From Porphyromonas bennonis DSM 23058 = JCM 16335 (GTDB lineage Bacteria; Bacteroidota; Bacteroidia; Bacteroidales; Porphyromonadaceae), in contig NZ_AQWR01000001.1 of NCBI RefSeq assembly GCF_000375645.1, forward strand, positions 76,483-140,482: DNA of 64,000 nucleotides, written 5' to 3'. The notes under the pieces are model-generated. The model was given only the letters and a program-made list of their open reading frames with translations, did not search any database and was not told where the DNA came from. How positions within the stretch are numbered: position 1 is the first letter of the stretch; every line of letters begins with the position of its first letter. Of the stretch, positions 18,293 through 27,555 are shown piece by piece. The translations under genes and the position numbers were made by a program.

Positions 18293-19771
18293 ATGGCCGC
18301 AAGATACTCATCCGGAGGCACCATGGGGCTGCGACACCGAGCGGATTGGTTGACAATCCTTCTCTACCTGATACTGGTAGCGATCGGCTGGCTGGCAATA
18401 TACGCTGCCGATGGGACCTATACGATTACTGACACTTCTTTCAGCATCGAGGGAAGGGCACTCTCTCAATTGGTCTGGATCGGAATCTCCCTATCTGCCG
18501 CCATCGCGATACTTCTCATCGACACCTTTTTCCTAAAGCAGTCCGCTCCGGTCCTCTACTTCATGATGATCGGTCTGCTGATCCTGACGATCTTTATCGC
18601 ACCGGACATTAAGGGATCCCGTTCGTGGATAGTGGTTACCGAGTCGGTGAGACTGCAGCCGGCAGAGTTCTCCAAGCTCACCACCGCCCTAATGCTGGCG
18701 TGGTGGATGTCGAAGTACAACTTCAGCCTGGAGCGGACGAGGGACTTGGCAGTGGCTTGTGCGATTATCATTGCACCGATGCTGGTCATTATCATGCAGT
18801 CAGAGACCGGCTCTGCACTCGTCTACGCTTCATTCATCATCATCCTTTATCGGGAGGGTCTCAGCAGTGCAGTACCCCTCTTCGGCGTCTTCTGTGCTCT
18901 TCTTTTTATCCTTGAGCTAAGGTTTTCCGAAGTGATGTGGGGAGTCACCTCCGCCGGGCGGCTTATCGTGATGCTGATGATCTATACTGCAGTGGTACTA
19001 TCAGCCCAGGCATACTGCGATCTGAGTCGAGCTTGGTTGCCAGGTCTGGTGATCGCTCCCGGGCTGATGCTCGCAGCCGCCATTATCTCTATCTGGGCCC
19101 CTGTAGACTTCTCCATCTTCGCCGTCCTGTCACTACTGTTCCTCCTTGCCTGGGTGGTACTGCAGGTGTACAATCATCGCGGGAGACATATCGGTCTCCT
19201 GATCGCCTTTGTGGTGGTCAGCATCGTGATGTATGCCGGCGTGGATTACTTCTTTGACAACATCCTCCAGCCTCATCAGCAGACCCGAATCCTTGTCTCT
19301 CTGGGGCTAAAGGATGATCCGGCCGGGGCGGGGTACAACGTTCACCAGAGCCTCATCGCAATCGGTTCCGGTGGCCTTACCGGCAAGGGCTTCCTGCAGG
19401 GGACACAGACCAAGCTCTCCTATGTGCCTGAGCAGACTACGGACTTTATCTTCTGTACCATTGGAGAGGAGGAAGGTTTCATTGGTTGCTTAGTCGTCTT
19501 ACTGCTCTTCCTTGCTCTGATCTGCCGCCTTATCTACATTGCAGAGCGTCAGCCGGACACCTTTGCCAGAGTCTACGGCTATTCAGTTGCCTCCATACTC
19601 TTCTTCCACCTCTTGGTAAATGTAGGTATGGTGATCGGTCTCGTCCCCGTGATCGGTATTCCTCTCCCCTACATCAGCTACGGAGGATCGTCTCTGCTGA
19701 GCTTTACTCTCCTCCTCTTTGTCCTCCTGCGACTGGACGCCTCACGTATGCCCGTCTCCACGCTGCGATAA
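18293..19771 (+). CDS. rodA: SEDS peptidoglycan polymerase RodA
   Basis: Glycosyltransferase that polymerises lipid II for elongation, in complex with PBP2. At 492 residues it is longer than the roughly 370 of E. coli RodA; the extra length sits in a mid-protein hydrophobic insertion (about residues 215-330) before the conserved GLKDDPAGAGYNVHQSLIAIGSGG region. SEDS motifs are present, including KGSRSWI near residue 105, QTKLSYVPEQTTDFIF and GIPLPYISYGGSSLL. About ten to twelve membrane segments are expected. Confidence 0.93.
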   Translation: MAARYSSGGTMGLRHRADWLTILLYLILVAIGWLAIYAADGTYTITDTSFSIEGRALSQLVWIGISLSAAIAILLIDTFFLKQSAPVLYFMMIGLLILTIFIAPDIKGSRSWIVVTESVRLQPAEFSKLTTALMLAWWMSKYNFSLERTRDLAVACAIIIAPMLVIIMQSETGSALVYASFIIILYREGLSSAVPLFGVFCALLFILELRFSEVMWGVTSAGRLIVMLMIYTAVVLSAQAYCDLSRAWLPGLVIAPGLMLAAAIISIWAPVDFSIFAVLSLLFLLAWVVLQVYNHRGRHIGLLIAFVVVSIVMYAGVDYFFDNILQPHQQTRILVSLGLKDDPAGAGYNVHQSLIAIGSGGLTGKGFLQGTQTKLSYVPEQTTDFIFCTIGEEEGFIGCLVVLLLFLALICRLIYIAERQPDTFARVYGYSVASILFFHLLVNVGMVIGLVPVIGIPLPYISYGGSSLLSFTLLLFVLLRLDASRMPVSTLR

Positions 19772-19774
19772 GAT

Positions 19775-21061
19775 ATGAAGAGTAACGCCACCAATCTCAA
19801 TCCTATCTCCTGGGTCTCCACAGTCTACTTCGCCATGGGACTACCTATGGTGATGCTCTCGGATGTCTCGCTGCTGCTCTTCAAGGACATGGGCATTCCC
19901 GACAAGGAGATCACCTTCTGGGCCTCCCTCCTGATCCTGCCATGGAGCCTGAAGCCCTTCTTCAGTCCGGTGATGGAGCTCTTCGGGAGCAAGCGGCAGT
20001 ACGTATTCATCTCCGAGATCATTTCGGCACTGATGCTGGGTCTGATTGCCGCGTCACTTGGCTTAGAGGAGTCCTTCCCCCTCCTGCTCCTCCTAATGGC
20101 AGTGATGGCTCTGTCAGGATCGGTGCACGATATAGCCGGGGACGGGATCTACATGGAGGCACTCACTCCGACACTTCAGAGTAAGTTTGTCGGGTGGCAG
20201 GGTGCCTTCTACAACATTGCTAAGGTGCTGGCCAAAGGGGGACTGGTCTACCTCGTGGGCTACCTCACGAACTCCATCGGTCTTGTCCGCTCCTGGCAGA
20301 GTATGATAGTGGTGGCTGGTGCGCTGATGCTCCTGCTTGGTCTGTGGCACATGGCCGTGCTACCCCGCAATCAGACTCCTGTGGTGGATGAGAAGCGATC
20401 TGTCAGAGAGACTCTACAGGGGGTGTGGGAGATCTTTGTCAGTTTCTTTGATAAAAAGCACATCTGGTTTTACCTGCTTTTTATTTTCCTCTACCGCTTC
20501 ACTGAGGGCTTGGCTATCAAGGTCGCACCTCTCTTTCTGAAGGCCGACTCTGACCTCGGCGGACTGGGTATGACAAATTCGGACTTTGGTCTCATCTATG
20601 GGACGCTCGGGACGATAGCCTTCATCGGAGGAAGCATCCTAGCCGGCTACTATATTGGCCACTATGGACTTCGGAAGGTCCTCTTCACCCTCGCCTTGAT
20701 CTTCAATCTCCCCTTCATCATCTTTTTCCTCCTCGCCTTCTTCCGCCCCACCAGTCTGGTGTGGCCGGCGGTTGGGATTGTGGTGGAGCAGTTTGGCTAC
20801 GGATTCGGATTCGTCGGACTGACGCTCTTCATGATGCAGCAGGTGGCACCCGGACCTCATCGCATGGCGCACTATGCCATCGCTAATAGCCTGATGAACC
20901 TTAGCTATATGATTCCCGGACTGGTCAGTGGCACGCTCAGCGATGCGGTGGGGTATAGTACCTTCTTCCTTATCGCTGTCCTTGTGTCGATCCCGGGGCT
21001 GATATGTGCAAAAGTGGTACCTTTCTCCTACGATGAGAATGGAAACAAACTTACTAACTAA
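19775..21061 (+). CDS. MFS transporter of the AmpG/SLC33-like type
   Basis: Twelve-segment major facilitator of 428 residues. The start, MGLPMVMLSDVSLLLFKDMG, and the DIAGDGIYMEAL motif resemble AmpG-like permeases, which import anhydromuropeptides in other bacteria. Similar permeases in Bacteroidota stand next to GH130 genes and are thought to import mannosyl disaccharides, so substrate is open: muropeptide or oligosaccharide. It starts 3 nt after rodA and ends directly at the GH130 start. Context alone does not decide between wall recycling and glycan uptake. Confidence 0.75.
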   Translation: MKSNATNLNPISWVSTVYFAMGLPMVMLSDVSLLLFKDMGIPDKEITFWASLLILPWSLKPFFSPVMELFGSKRQYVFISEIISALMLGLIAASLGLEESFPLLLLLMAVMALSGSVHDIAGDGIYMEALTPTLQSKFVGWQGAFYNIAKVLAKGGLVYLVGYLTNSIGLVRSWQSMIVVAGALMLLLGLWHMAVLPRNQTPVVDEKRSVRETLQGVWEIFVSFFDKKHIWFYLLFIFLYRFTEGLAIKVAPLFLKADSDLGGLGMTNSDFGLIYGTLGTIAFIGGSILAGYYIGHYGLRKVLFTLALIFNLPFIIFFLLAFFRPTSLVWPAVGIVVEQFGYGFGFVGLTLFMMQQVAPGPHRMAHYAIANSLMNLSYMIPGLVSGTLSDAVGYSTFFLIAVLVSIPGLICAKVVPFSYDENGNKLTN

Positions 21062-22066
21062 ATGAATATGGAATCAATCAAGATCGCCGGGAGACCTCTC
21101 CCCAATATGCCGTGGGAGGATCGTCCTCAGGGATGCAATGCCCCGCTATGGAGATATAGCAAGAATCCCATAATTGGTCGGCACGAGACCCTGACAAGCA
21201 ACAGTATATTCAATAGTGCCGTCGTCCCGTTCAGGGACGGATTTGCCGGTGTCTTCCGGTGCGACGACACCAATCGGAGGATGCGTCTCCACGTGGGGTT
21301 TAGCCGGGATGGGCTCTCCTGGGACATCTCTCCTGATAAGATAGACTTCCGGTGCGACATCCCCGAGGTGGGGGAGTGGGTCTATGGCTACGACCCTCGA
21401 GTGACAGAGATCGATGGTCGCTACTATGTCTCGTGGTGCAATGGCTACTATGGACCTACCATCGGAGTGGCGTGGACGGAGGACTTCGATACATTTCACC
21501 AGCTGGAGAATGCATTTCTGCCGTTTAATCGCAATGGCGTCTTCTTCCCTCGTAAGATCAATGGTCGCTACGCTATGCTGAGTCGTCCGAGTGACAACGG
21601 TCATACTGCCTTTGGAGACATATTTTACAGCGAGTCGCCGGATCTCGAGTTCTGGGGACACCACCGACACGTGATGGCACCGGCGGACTTCGAGGTAAGT
21701 GCCTGGCAGTGTCTCAAGATCGGTGCAGGACCCATCCCCATCGAGACCTCGGAGGGCTGGCTGCTCATCTACCATGGTGTGCTCAGGAGCGCCAATGGAT
21801 ATGTATACGCTTTCGGCTCTGCTCTCCTTGATAAGGATCAGCCTTGGAAGGTGACTGCACGGAGTGGGGCATACCTTATCTCTCCGCAGGAGCTTTATGA
21901 GTGTGTCGGGGATGTCCCCAATGTCTGCTTCCCCTGTGCAGCTATTCATGATCCGGATAGCGGACGGATAGCCGTCTACTACGGATGTGCCGACTCCGTC
22001 ACGGGTCTCGCCTTTGGCTATATACCGGAGATTATTGACTTTACTCGGAGGACAAACATTCTGTAG
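21062..22066 (+). CDS. GH130 family glycoside phosphorylase
   Basis: GH130 enzymes split beta-mannosidic links (for example Man-Glc or Man-GlcNAc) with phosphate, giving mannose 1-phosphate. At 334 residues it has single-domain five-bladed propeller length. Visible family features are NPIIGRH near the N-terminus, the probable proton-donor Asp in [15 protein letters not shown], and basic residues for phosphate (HHRHVMAP). Exact substrate cannot be read. It is translated directly after the MFS transporter (no gap), suggesting import then intracellular phosphorolysis. It is the last gene of the unit; no clear terminator follows, and palindrome array 3 begins 55 bp downstream. Confidence 0.8.
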   Translation: MNMESIKIAGRPLPNMPWEDRPQGCNAPLWRYSKNPIIGRHETLTSNSIFNSAVVPFRDGFAGVFRCDDTNRRMRLHVGFSRDGLSWDISPDKIDFRCDIPEVGEWVYGYDPRVTEIDGRYYVSWCNGYYGPTIGVAWTEDFDTFHQLENAFLPFNRNGVFFPRKINGRYAMLSRPSDNGHTAFGDIFYSESPDLEFWGHHRHVMAPADFEVSAWQCLKIGAGPIPIETSEGWLLIYHGVLRSANGYVYAFGSALLDKDQPWKVTARSGAYLISPQELYECVGDVPNVCFPCAAIHDPDSGRIAVYYGCADSVTGLAFGYIPEIIDFTRRTNIL

Positions 22067-22120
22067 TAAAGAGTAAGGAGGTTTCTGATCGGAGAGAGAT
22101 CCTGTCCATCTGCGTCGATT

Positions 22121-22202
22121 CTATTACCGGTATTAGTTGCGACTAATGTCGGTATTAGTATTCGCTATTACCGGTAATAGATTTCTCTAATACCGATATT
22201 AG
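22121..22202. repeat. Palindrome array 3 (4 units, 22-bp period)
   Basis: Units start at 22121 (CTATTACCGGTATTAG), 22143 (CTAATGTCGGTATTAG), 22165 (CTATTACCGGTAATAG) and 22187 (CTAATACCGATATTAG). It lies between the GH130 stop and the rpsU promoter; the array ends 79 bp before the -7 box. Confidence 0.95.
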
Positions 22203-22258
22203 TTTGGAGCCTCTTTGTGACTCACGATGGCAGAGTGTGTCAAATCAGGGGAATAGTA

Positions 22259-22289
22259 TTGGGAAACCCGATTAAATAGGTTACCTTTG
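22259..22289 (+). promoter_or_regulatory. rpsU promoter
   Basis: TTG (22259-22261), 20 nt spacer, then TACCTTTG (22282-22289). Confidence 0.8.
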
Positions 22290-22297
22290 CAGGCGAA

Positions 22298-22319
22298 ACG
22301 GGGACGTATGGATCCCCGT
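22298..22319 (+). promoter_or_regulatory. Hairpin at the 5' end of the rpsU leader
   Basis: ACGGGGA pairs with TCCCCGT around an 8-nt loop, within a few nucleotides of the predicted transcript start and 20 nt before the start codon. No Shine-Dalgarno sequence lies between it and the ATG. Ribosomal protein genes often use leader structures for autogenous control; that role here is inference. Confidence 0.45.
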
Positions 22320-22339
22320 GGACATTGAAATATATCTAT

Positions 22340-22534
22340 ATGATCATTGTACCAGTAAGCCAGGGCGAGAATATCGAGCGCGCCCTGAAGAGATTCAAGA
22401 GGAAGTTTGACCGCACAGGCACCATGCGCCGTCTGCGCGATAATCGCAACTTCCGCAAGCCATCCGACGTTCGCCGTCGTAAGATGGAGAAGGCTCGCTA
22501 CGTGGAGAATATGCGTAGAGAGATGATGGAGTGA
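22340..22534 (+). CDS. rpsU: 30S ribosomal protein bS21
   Basis: Small-subunit protein of 64 residues. I start at MIIVPVSQGENIERAL, the family start; an in-frame ATG 15 nt upstream would add MKYIY, unlike homologues. It is very basic, with the usual FKRKFDRTG and RRLRDNR segments. In Flavobacterium johnsoniae ribosomes, bS21 with bS18 and bS6 hides the anti-Shine-Dalgarno, with a C-terminal tyrosine as contact; here Tyr54 (KARYVEN) is at the equivalent place. It is monocistronic with its own promoter and strong terminator. Confidence 0.93.
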   Translation: MIIVPVSQGENIERALKRFKRKFDRTGTMRRLRDNRNFRKPSDVRRRKMEKARYVENMRREMME

Positions 22535-22604
22535 TACTTGCCTATCACACGAGGTGAGTAGACCATGTAGAATATAATATAGCACTGAGGAGGTGTAAAG
22601 TATA

Positions 22605-22645
22605 GAGAGACAGCGGTAAGTTACCGTTGTCTCTCATTTTTCTTA
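22605..22645 (+). terminator. Intrinsic terminator of rpsU
   Basis: GAGAGACAGCGGTAA (22605-22619) pairs with TTACCGTTGTCTCTC (22621-22635), followed by ATTTTTCTT. Confidence 0.9.
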
Positions 22646-22719
22646 GCTCGGCCGGGATAATATCTTGGATAATTGAGCTTTTGTATTGGGATTAGGCTTC
22701 TCTTAATGGGAAATATTTG

Positions 22720-22727
22720 TAAGTTTG
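22720..22727 (+). promoter_or_regulatory. Promoter -7 element of the V-ATPase operon
   Basis: TAAGTTTG fits TAnnTTTG and lies about 70 nt before the first gene. The -33 region has no exact TTG. Confidence 0.55.
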
Positions 22728-22798
22728 CTAACATTATGCGTGGAGTTGTCCACGTAGAGTATGAAAATCAGTTAAGCAACTATATCGAGTGAGTTTGT

Positions 22799-23413
22799 AT
22801 GGACGACAAAGTACAAGAGCTGGCGAGTAAGATCTATAAGGATGGCATCGCCAAGGCTGACTCTCGCGCAGAGGAGATCGTAGCAGCAGCAGAGGAGAAG
22901 AGAGACAAGATCCTTGCTGAGGCAGAGGCCAAGGCTAAGGAGATTTTATCCAGAGCAGAGAGCGAGGTGGCCGGCCTCCGTGAGCGCTCCCTTAGGGAGC
23001 TTCAGCTCTCGGCTGATCGTGCCGCTGATGCGCTGAGGACGGAGATCGGTGATATGATCAATGACCGTGCCGTCAGCAAGGGGATTGACCAGGCATTTGC
23101 CGATCCTGAGAGACTCTACGATGTAGTGCTGAGACTATGCCAGAAGCTTTTCGACGAGGGAAGCAATAGCGTCACCGTATCTACTGAGGATGGTGAGGCT
23201 CTCCGTAAGTACTTTATGAACCATGCCGCCGGGATCCTTGAGAAGGGACTTGAGATCAAGAGTGTCCAGGGTAGGGCAGCCTCTTTTGCCATCGCCCCTG
23301 CCGATAAGGGCTACGAGGTCGTGGTAAGCAAGGAGGCTCTGACGGAGTACTTCAAGGACTTTATGCGTCCTCAGCTTCGGGAGGCTCTCTTTACGACACC
23401 TGACAAGGAGTGA
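22799..23413 (+). CDS. V/A-type ATPase subunit E (peripheral stalk)
   Basis: Peripheral stalk subunit linking the catalytic head to the membrane part. It has 204 residues. The first half (to about residue 85) is an Ala/Glu/Lys-rich helix (AEEIVAAAEEKRDKILAEAE), as expected for the stalk coiled coil. The second half is the globular domain. It opens a seven-gene operon E, DUF2764, A, B, D, I, K, the usual Bacteroidota order. The next gene starts 6 nt downstream. Confidence 0.85.
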   Translation: MDDKVQELASKIYKDGIAKADSRAEEIVAAAEEKRDKILAEAEAKAKEILSRAESEVAGLRERSLRELQLSADRAADALRTEIGDMINDRAVSKGIDQAFADPERLYDVVLRLCQKLFDEGSNSVTVSTEDGEALRKYFMNHAAGILEKGLEIKSVQGRAASFAIAPADKGYEVVVSKEALTEYFKDFMRPQLREALFTTPDKE

Positions 23414-23419
23414 TCCTCT

Positions 23420-24334
23420 ATGGCTGAGTATTATGCCTTAGGAGCAGGTCTGCCGACACTGAGACCGGAGATAGGGAAAAATCCTCCGCTTACTCCCTGG
23501 GAGTATGTGGAGACTCTGCGCGGGCAGCTTAGCCGCAGAGACAACCAGCTCCTGGATCTTCTGCTCCTCAGTGAGGACAATAGGGCACTGGTAGCACTGC
23601 TCTACGATCGACCGATCCCCGACCCACAGACTCCATACGTGGTGGGACAGGATGAGCTGCGCAGATTGATCACCGCCGCGGAGAGAGGTATGGTTACCTC
23701 TGAGATGGTAGGCGAGGAGCTGCACTTTGATCCGAAGACCTATCCCTCCTACCTGGTGGACTTTATGTATGAGTATCGCCACGATCAGGAGATCGACCGC
23801 CCGGCAGAGCACTTCTATGAGGATATCTTAGATAATTATTACTTCCGCTACGTTATGGAGCGGGGGGATAAGTTTGTCCGCACCTGGGTTCGCTTCGATC
23901 GATCCATTCGCCTTGTGCTGGCAGCCATCACTATCAAGCGTCACGACCTCGACGCTCGTAGGCTGATCGTCGGGGATAGTGACCTGGTGCGTCTTCTGAG
24001 GAGTGGCAACTGGCACGATATCACTTTCCTCGAGGAGGGAGAGGTGGTGCAGCAAGTGCTGCAGATATCAGAGGAGCAGGATCTCTCTGTGAGGGAGCAT
24101 CGGATAGATCAGCTCAAGTGGGATTACTTAGACAGTCTCACCTTTGCTGACACATTCTCCATAGATACCATGCTCGCCTATCTGCTCAAGCTGCAGATGC
24201 TGAGCCGCTGGAGCTCGCTCGACGCAGAGATGGGCAAGAGTCGCTTCAGGGAGATTATGGATCAGCTCAATCACGAGAGTCGGTCTGACCTGGAGAAGTT
24301 TCGGGCAGAGGCCAAGAAACATAACCGTCTCTAA
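23420..24334 (+). CDS. DUF2764 family protein of the V-ATPase operon
   Basis: 304 residues, soluble, mostly helical, starting MAEYYALGAGLPTL. Proteins of this type sit between subunits E and A in Bacteroidota V-ATPase operons. No recognisable subunit C or F gene is present in this operon, and the aromatic-rich helical pattern with FDRSIRLVLAAITIKRHDLD recalls the AC39/subunit C family that joins the central shaft to the rotor ring. I infer it may fill that role; sequence alone does not prove it. No signal peptide or membrane segment. Confidence 0.7.
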   Translation: MAEYYALGAGLPTLRPEIGKNPPLTPWEYVETLRGQLSRRDNQLLDLLLLSEDNRALVALLYDRPIPDPQTPYVVGQDELRRLITAAERGMVTSEMVGEELHFDPKTYPSYLVDFMYEYRHDQEIDRPAEHFYEDILDNYYFRYVMERGDKFVRTWVRFDRSIRLVLAAITIKRHDLDARRLIVGDSDLVRLLRSGNWHDITFLEEGEVVQQVLQISEEQDLSVREHRIDQLKWDYLDSLTFADTFSIDTMLAYLLKLQMLSRWSSLDAEMGKSRFREIMDQLNHESRSDLEKFRAEAKKHNRL

Positions 24335-24370
24335 GCTTTGGGATAGACAATAATAAAAAACGATATATAG

Positions 24371-26164
24371 ATGAAAACTACAGGTAAGGTGGTAGGGTTG
24401 GTCTCCAACCTGGTGACTGTAGAGGTAGATGGTCCGGTCGCACAGAATGAGATCTGCTTCGTCATCCTCGATGATGGCTCGGAGCTGATGTCTGAGGTCA
24501 TCAAGATCGAGGGGATCTTGGTGGATGTGCAGGTCTATGAGAGTACTCGTGGGCTGAAGATCGGTGATCAGGTCCGATTTGAGCAACATATGCTCGAGGT
24601 GACCCTCGGTCCGGGACTGCTCTCTAAGAACTTTGATGGTCTCCAGAATGATCTGGATAAGATGACCGGACTCTTCCTCAAGCGTGGAGAGTATACTGAT
24701 CCGCTTGATCGGGATAAGAAGTGGGACTACGAGCCGACTGCTAAGGTAGGCGACACTGTCGAGGCCGGATCCTGGATTGGTCTTGTGGAGGAGAATCACC
24801 AGCCCCATAGGATTATGGTTCCCTTTACATTCAAGGGCACGTATACGGTGAAGAAGCTCACGCCCAAGGGACAATATACTGTGGACGACGAGATGGCTGT
24901 GCTGACGGACGAGAGTGGGGTGGATCACTCCATCACCATGACTCAGAAGTGGCCGGTCCGTCAGTCCGTACCCTGCTACGTAGATAAGCCAAGACCCTTT
25001 AAGCTACTGGAGACAGGGATCCGCTGTATCGATATCTCCAATCCTATGGTAGAGGGTGGTACCGGGTTTATCCCCGGGGCCTTTGGTACCGGTAAGACGG
25101 TCCTCCAACACGCCATTTCGGAGCAGGCCGAGGCGGATATCGTGATTATGGCTGCGTGCGGTGAGCGAGCCAATGAGGTGGTCGAGATCTTCAAGGAATT
25201 CCCCGAGCTCGAGGATCCTCATACAGGTCGCAAGCTGATGGAGCGCACGATCATCATCGCCAATACCTCCAATATGCCGGTGTCGGCTCGTGAGGCCTCA
25301 GTCTACACCGCTATGACGATCGCCGAGTACTACCGAACGATGGGTCTGAAGGTGCTGCTGATGGCCGACTCCACTTCTCGCTGGGCTCAGGCACTCCGTG
25401 AGATGTCCAATCGTATGGAGGAGCTGCCTGGACCCGATGCCTTCCCTATGGACCTCTCGGCTACTATTTCTGCCTTCTATGCACGTGCCGGCTATGTCCA
25501 CCTGAAGAATGGCAAGACCGGATCGATCACCTTCATCGGTACTGTTTCTCCTGCCGGTGGTAACCTTAAGGAGCCGGTGACGGAGAATACTCAGAAGGTG
25601 GCACGCTGCTTCTACGCTCTCCAGCAGGATCGCGCAGACAAGAAGCGCTACCCGGCAGTCAATCCTATCGACTCTTACTCGAAGTATCTGGAGTACCCGG
25701 AGTTTCAGAAGTATGTTGCTGAGGCTGCGTCTCCTGACTGGCTGGAGATGGTTGGCCAGATCAAGCAACGTATGCGTCAGGGACTCGAGATCGCTGAGCA
25801 GATCAATATCCTCGGTGATGACGGTGTGCCTGTGGACTACCACGTCACATTCTGGAAGTCGGAGCTGATCGACTTCGTCATTCTACAGCAGGATGCCTTT
25901 GACGCCATCGATGCTATGTGTCCTCTGGAGCGTCAGCAGGAGATGCTGGCTCTAGTGATAGACATCTGCGAGAGTGACCTTGCATTTGAGGACTTCAATG
26001 AGGTCTCCGTCTTTTTCAAGGAGCTGATTAACGAGCTGAGGCAGATGAATTACTCCGAGTTCCGTAGCGAGGACTACAATAAGTATCGCGAGCGGGCTAA
26101 GAAGATGGTGGAGACACGTCTGGCGGACAAGTCCCGCGCTGTACAGGAAACGGCTAACGCCTAA
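24371..26164 (+). CDS. V/A-type ATPase catalytic subunit A
   Basis: Catalytic subunit of the hexameric head; binds and hydrolyses (or makes) ATP. It has 597 residues, normal length with the subunit-A specific non-homologous insert. The P-loop GAFGTGKT covers residues 236-243 (most homologues have GPFGAGKT). MAACGERANEVVE follows with the catalytic Glu, then ADSTSRWAQALRE. It starts 36 nt after DUF2764 and precedes subunit B by 13 nt. Confidence 0.96.
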   Translation: MKTTGKVVGLVSNLVTVEVDGPVAQNEICFVILDDGSELMSEVIKIEGILVDVQVYESTRGLKIGDQVRFEQHMLEVTLGPGLLSKNFDGLQNDLDKMTGLFLKRGEYTDPLDRDKKWDYEPTAKVGDTVEAGSWIGLVEENHQPHRIMVPFTFKGTYTVKKLTPKGQYTVDDEMAVLTDESGVDHSITMTQKWPVRQSVPCYVDKPRPFKLLETGIRCIDISNPMVEGGTGFIPGAFGTGKTVLQHAISEQAEADIVIMAACGERANEVVEIFKEFPELEDPHTGRKLMERTIIIANTSNMPVSAREASVYTAMTIAEYYRTMGLKVLLMADSTSRWAQALREMSNRMEELPGPDAFPMDLSATISAFYARAGYVHLKNGKTGSITFIGTVSPAGGNLKEPVTENTQKVARCFYALQQDRADKKRYPAVNPIDSYSKYLEYPEFQKYVAEAASPDWLEMVGQIKQRMRQGLEIAEQINILGDDGVPVDYHVTFWKSELIDFVILQQDAFDAIDAMCPLERQQEMLALVIDICESDLAFEDFNEVSVFFKELINELRQMNYSEFRSEDYNKYRERAKKMVETRLADKSRAVQETANA

Positions 26165-26177
26165 GGGTAGACTGATT

Positions 26178-27533
26178 ATGACTAAGAAAGCATTCCAAAA
26201 GATATACACCCACATCTCCGACATCACCAAGGCAACCTGCTCTCTGCGTGCTACCGGTGTGGGTAACGATGAGCTCGCTCTCATCGATGGTCGTGTGGCT
26301 CAGGTCGTCCGACTCGAGGACGATGTGGTGACGCTGCAGGTCTTCTCCGGCACGGAAGGCATCCCGACTAATGCCGAGGTGACTTTCCTCGGTAAAGCTC
26401 CCGCCCTAAAGGTGGGCAACTCTCTCACCGGACGCTTCATGAATGCGTACGGAGAGCCTATCGATGACGGTCCGATCGTTGAGGGCGAGGAGGTAGAGAT
26501 CGGAGGACCGTCCGTGAATCCGGTCCGTCGTGAGCAGCCCTCAGAGCTCATTACGACCGGTATCTCAGGTATCGACCTCAATAACACTCTCGTGACGGGA
26601 CAGAAGATTCCCTTCTTTGCTGACCCGGATCAGCCCTACAATGAGGTGATGGCAACCGTGGCGATGCGCGCTGAGTCCGACAAGATCATCCTTGGCGGTA
26701 TGGGACTGACGAATGACGACTACCTCTACTTCCGCAATACCTTTGCAGAGGCAGGCGCACTCGATCGTATTGTCTCCTTTATCAATACCACTGAGGACTC
26801 GTCCATCGAGCGGGTACTGATCCCTCATATGGCTCTCACAGCAGCGGAGTACTTCGCTGTGGAGAAGAATGAGAAGGTGCTTGTCCTCCTAACGGATATG
26901 ACCAACTACGCTGATGCGCTGGCCATTGTCTCCAATAAGATGGACCAGATCCCCTCTAAGGACTCTATGCCCGGCTCCCTCTACTCCGACCTTGCGAAGG
27001 TCTATGAGAAGGCTGCCCAGTTCCCCTCCGGCGGCTCCATCACTATCATCGCCGTGACGACGCTCTCGGGTGGAGACATCACCCACGCAGTTCCGGATAA
27101 CACCGGATACATTACCGAGGGACAGCTCTATCTCCGCACCGACAGCACTATTGGCAAGGTGATCGTAGACCCCTTCCGCTCACTCTCTCGACTGAAGCAG
27201 CAGGTGATCGGGAAGAAGACCCGCGAGGATCACCCACAGGTGATGAATGCCGGAGTTCGTCTCTTCGCCGATGCGTCCAATGCTCAGACCAAGCTGGAGA
27301 ACGGATTTGACCTCACTGACTACGACGAGCGTACGCTCGACTTCGCCAAGGAGTATGCCAATGACCTCCTCGCCATCGACGTCAATATCAATACCACAGA
27401 GATGCTCGATACGGCATGGCGCCTTTTCGCTCGGCACTTTACACCTGCCGAGGTGGCGATCAAGCAGTCTCTTGTCGACAAGTACTGGCCACAGGATGTA
27501 GAGATGGTCGGTCACTCCGAGGAGGAAGAGTAA
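26178..27533 (+). CDS. V/A-type ATPase subunit B
   Basis: Non-catalytic nucleotide-site subunit that alternates with A in the head. It has 451 residues. As expected for B it lacks a Walker A lysine motif (the region reads GQKIPFFADPDQPYNEV). Conserved blocks include LVLLTDMTNYADALAIVSN, MPGSLYSDLAKVYEKA and GGSITIIAVTTLSGGDITHAVPDNTGYITEGQ (given in shorter pieces in homologues). The C-terminus is acidic. Confidence 0.95.
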   Translation: MTKKAFQKIYTHISDITKATCSLRATGVGNDELALIDGRVAQVVRLEDDVVTLQVFSGTEGIPTNAEVTFLGKAPALKVGNSLTGRFMNAYGEPIDDGPIVEGEEVEIGGPSVNPVRREQPSELITTGISGIDLNNTLVTGQKIPFFADPDQPYNEVMATVAMRAESDKIILGGMGLTNDDYLYFRNTFAEAGALDRIVSFINTTEDSSIERVLIPHMALTAAEYFAVEKNEKVLVLLTDMTNYADALAIVSNKMDQIPSKDSMPGSLYSDLAKVYEKAAQFPSGGSITIIAVTTLSGGDITHAVPDNTGYITEGQLYLRTDSTIGKVIVDPFRSLSRLKQQVIGKKTREDHPQVMNAGVRLFADASNAQTKLENGFDLTDYDERTLDFAKEYANDLLAIDVNINTTEMLDTAWRLFARHFTPAEVAIKQSLVDKYWPQDVEMVGHSEEEE

Positions 27534-27555
27534 TCCCGGTGAGTATGACTGAGGT

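Noticed and set aside
22121..22202. Arrays as simple intrinsic terminators
   Set aside because: Each 16-bp unit is a loopless palindrome without a T tract, and most arrays lie after a separate proper terminator.
22325..22339. Upstream ATG for rpsU (MKYIY extension)
   Set aside because: bS21 in this phylum starts MIxVPV, and the internal ATG gives the normal 64 residues.
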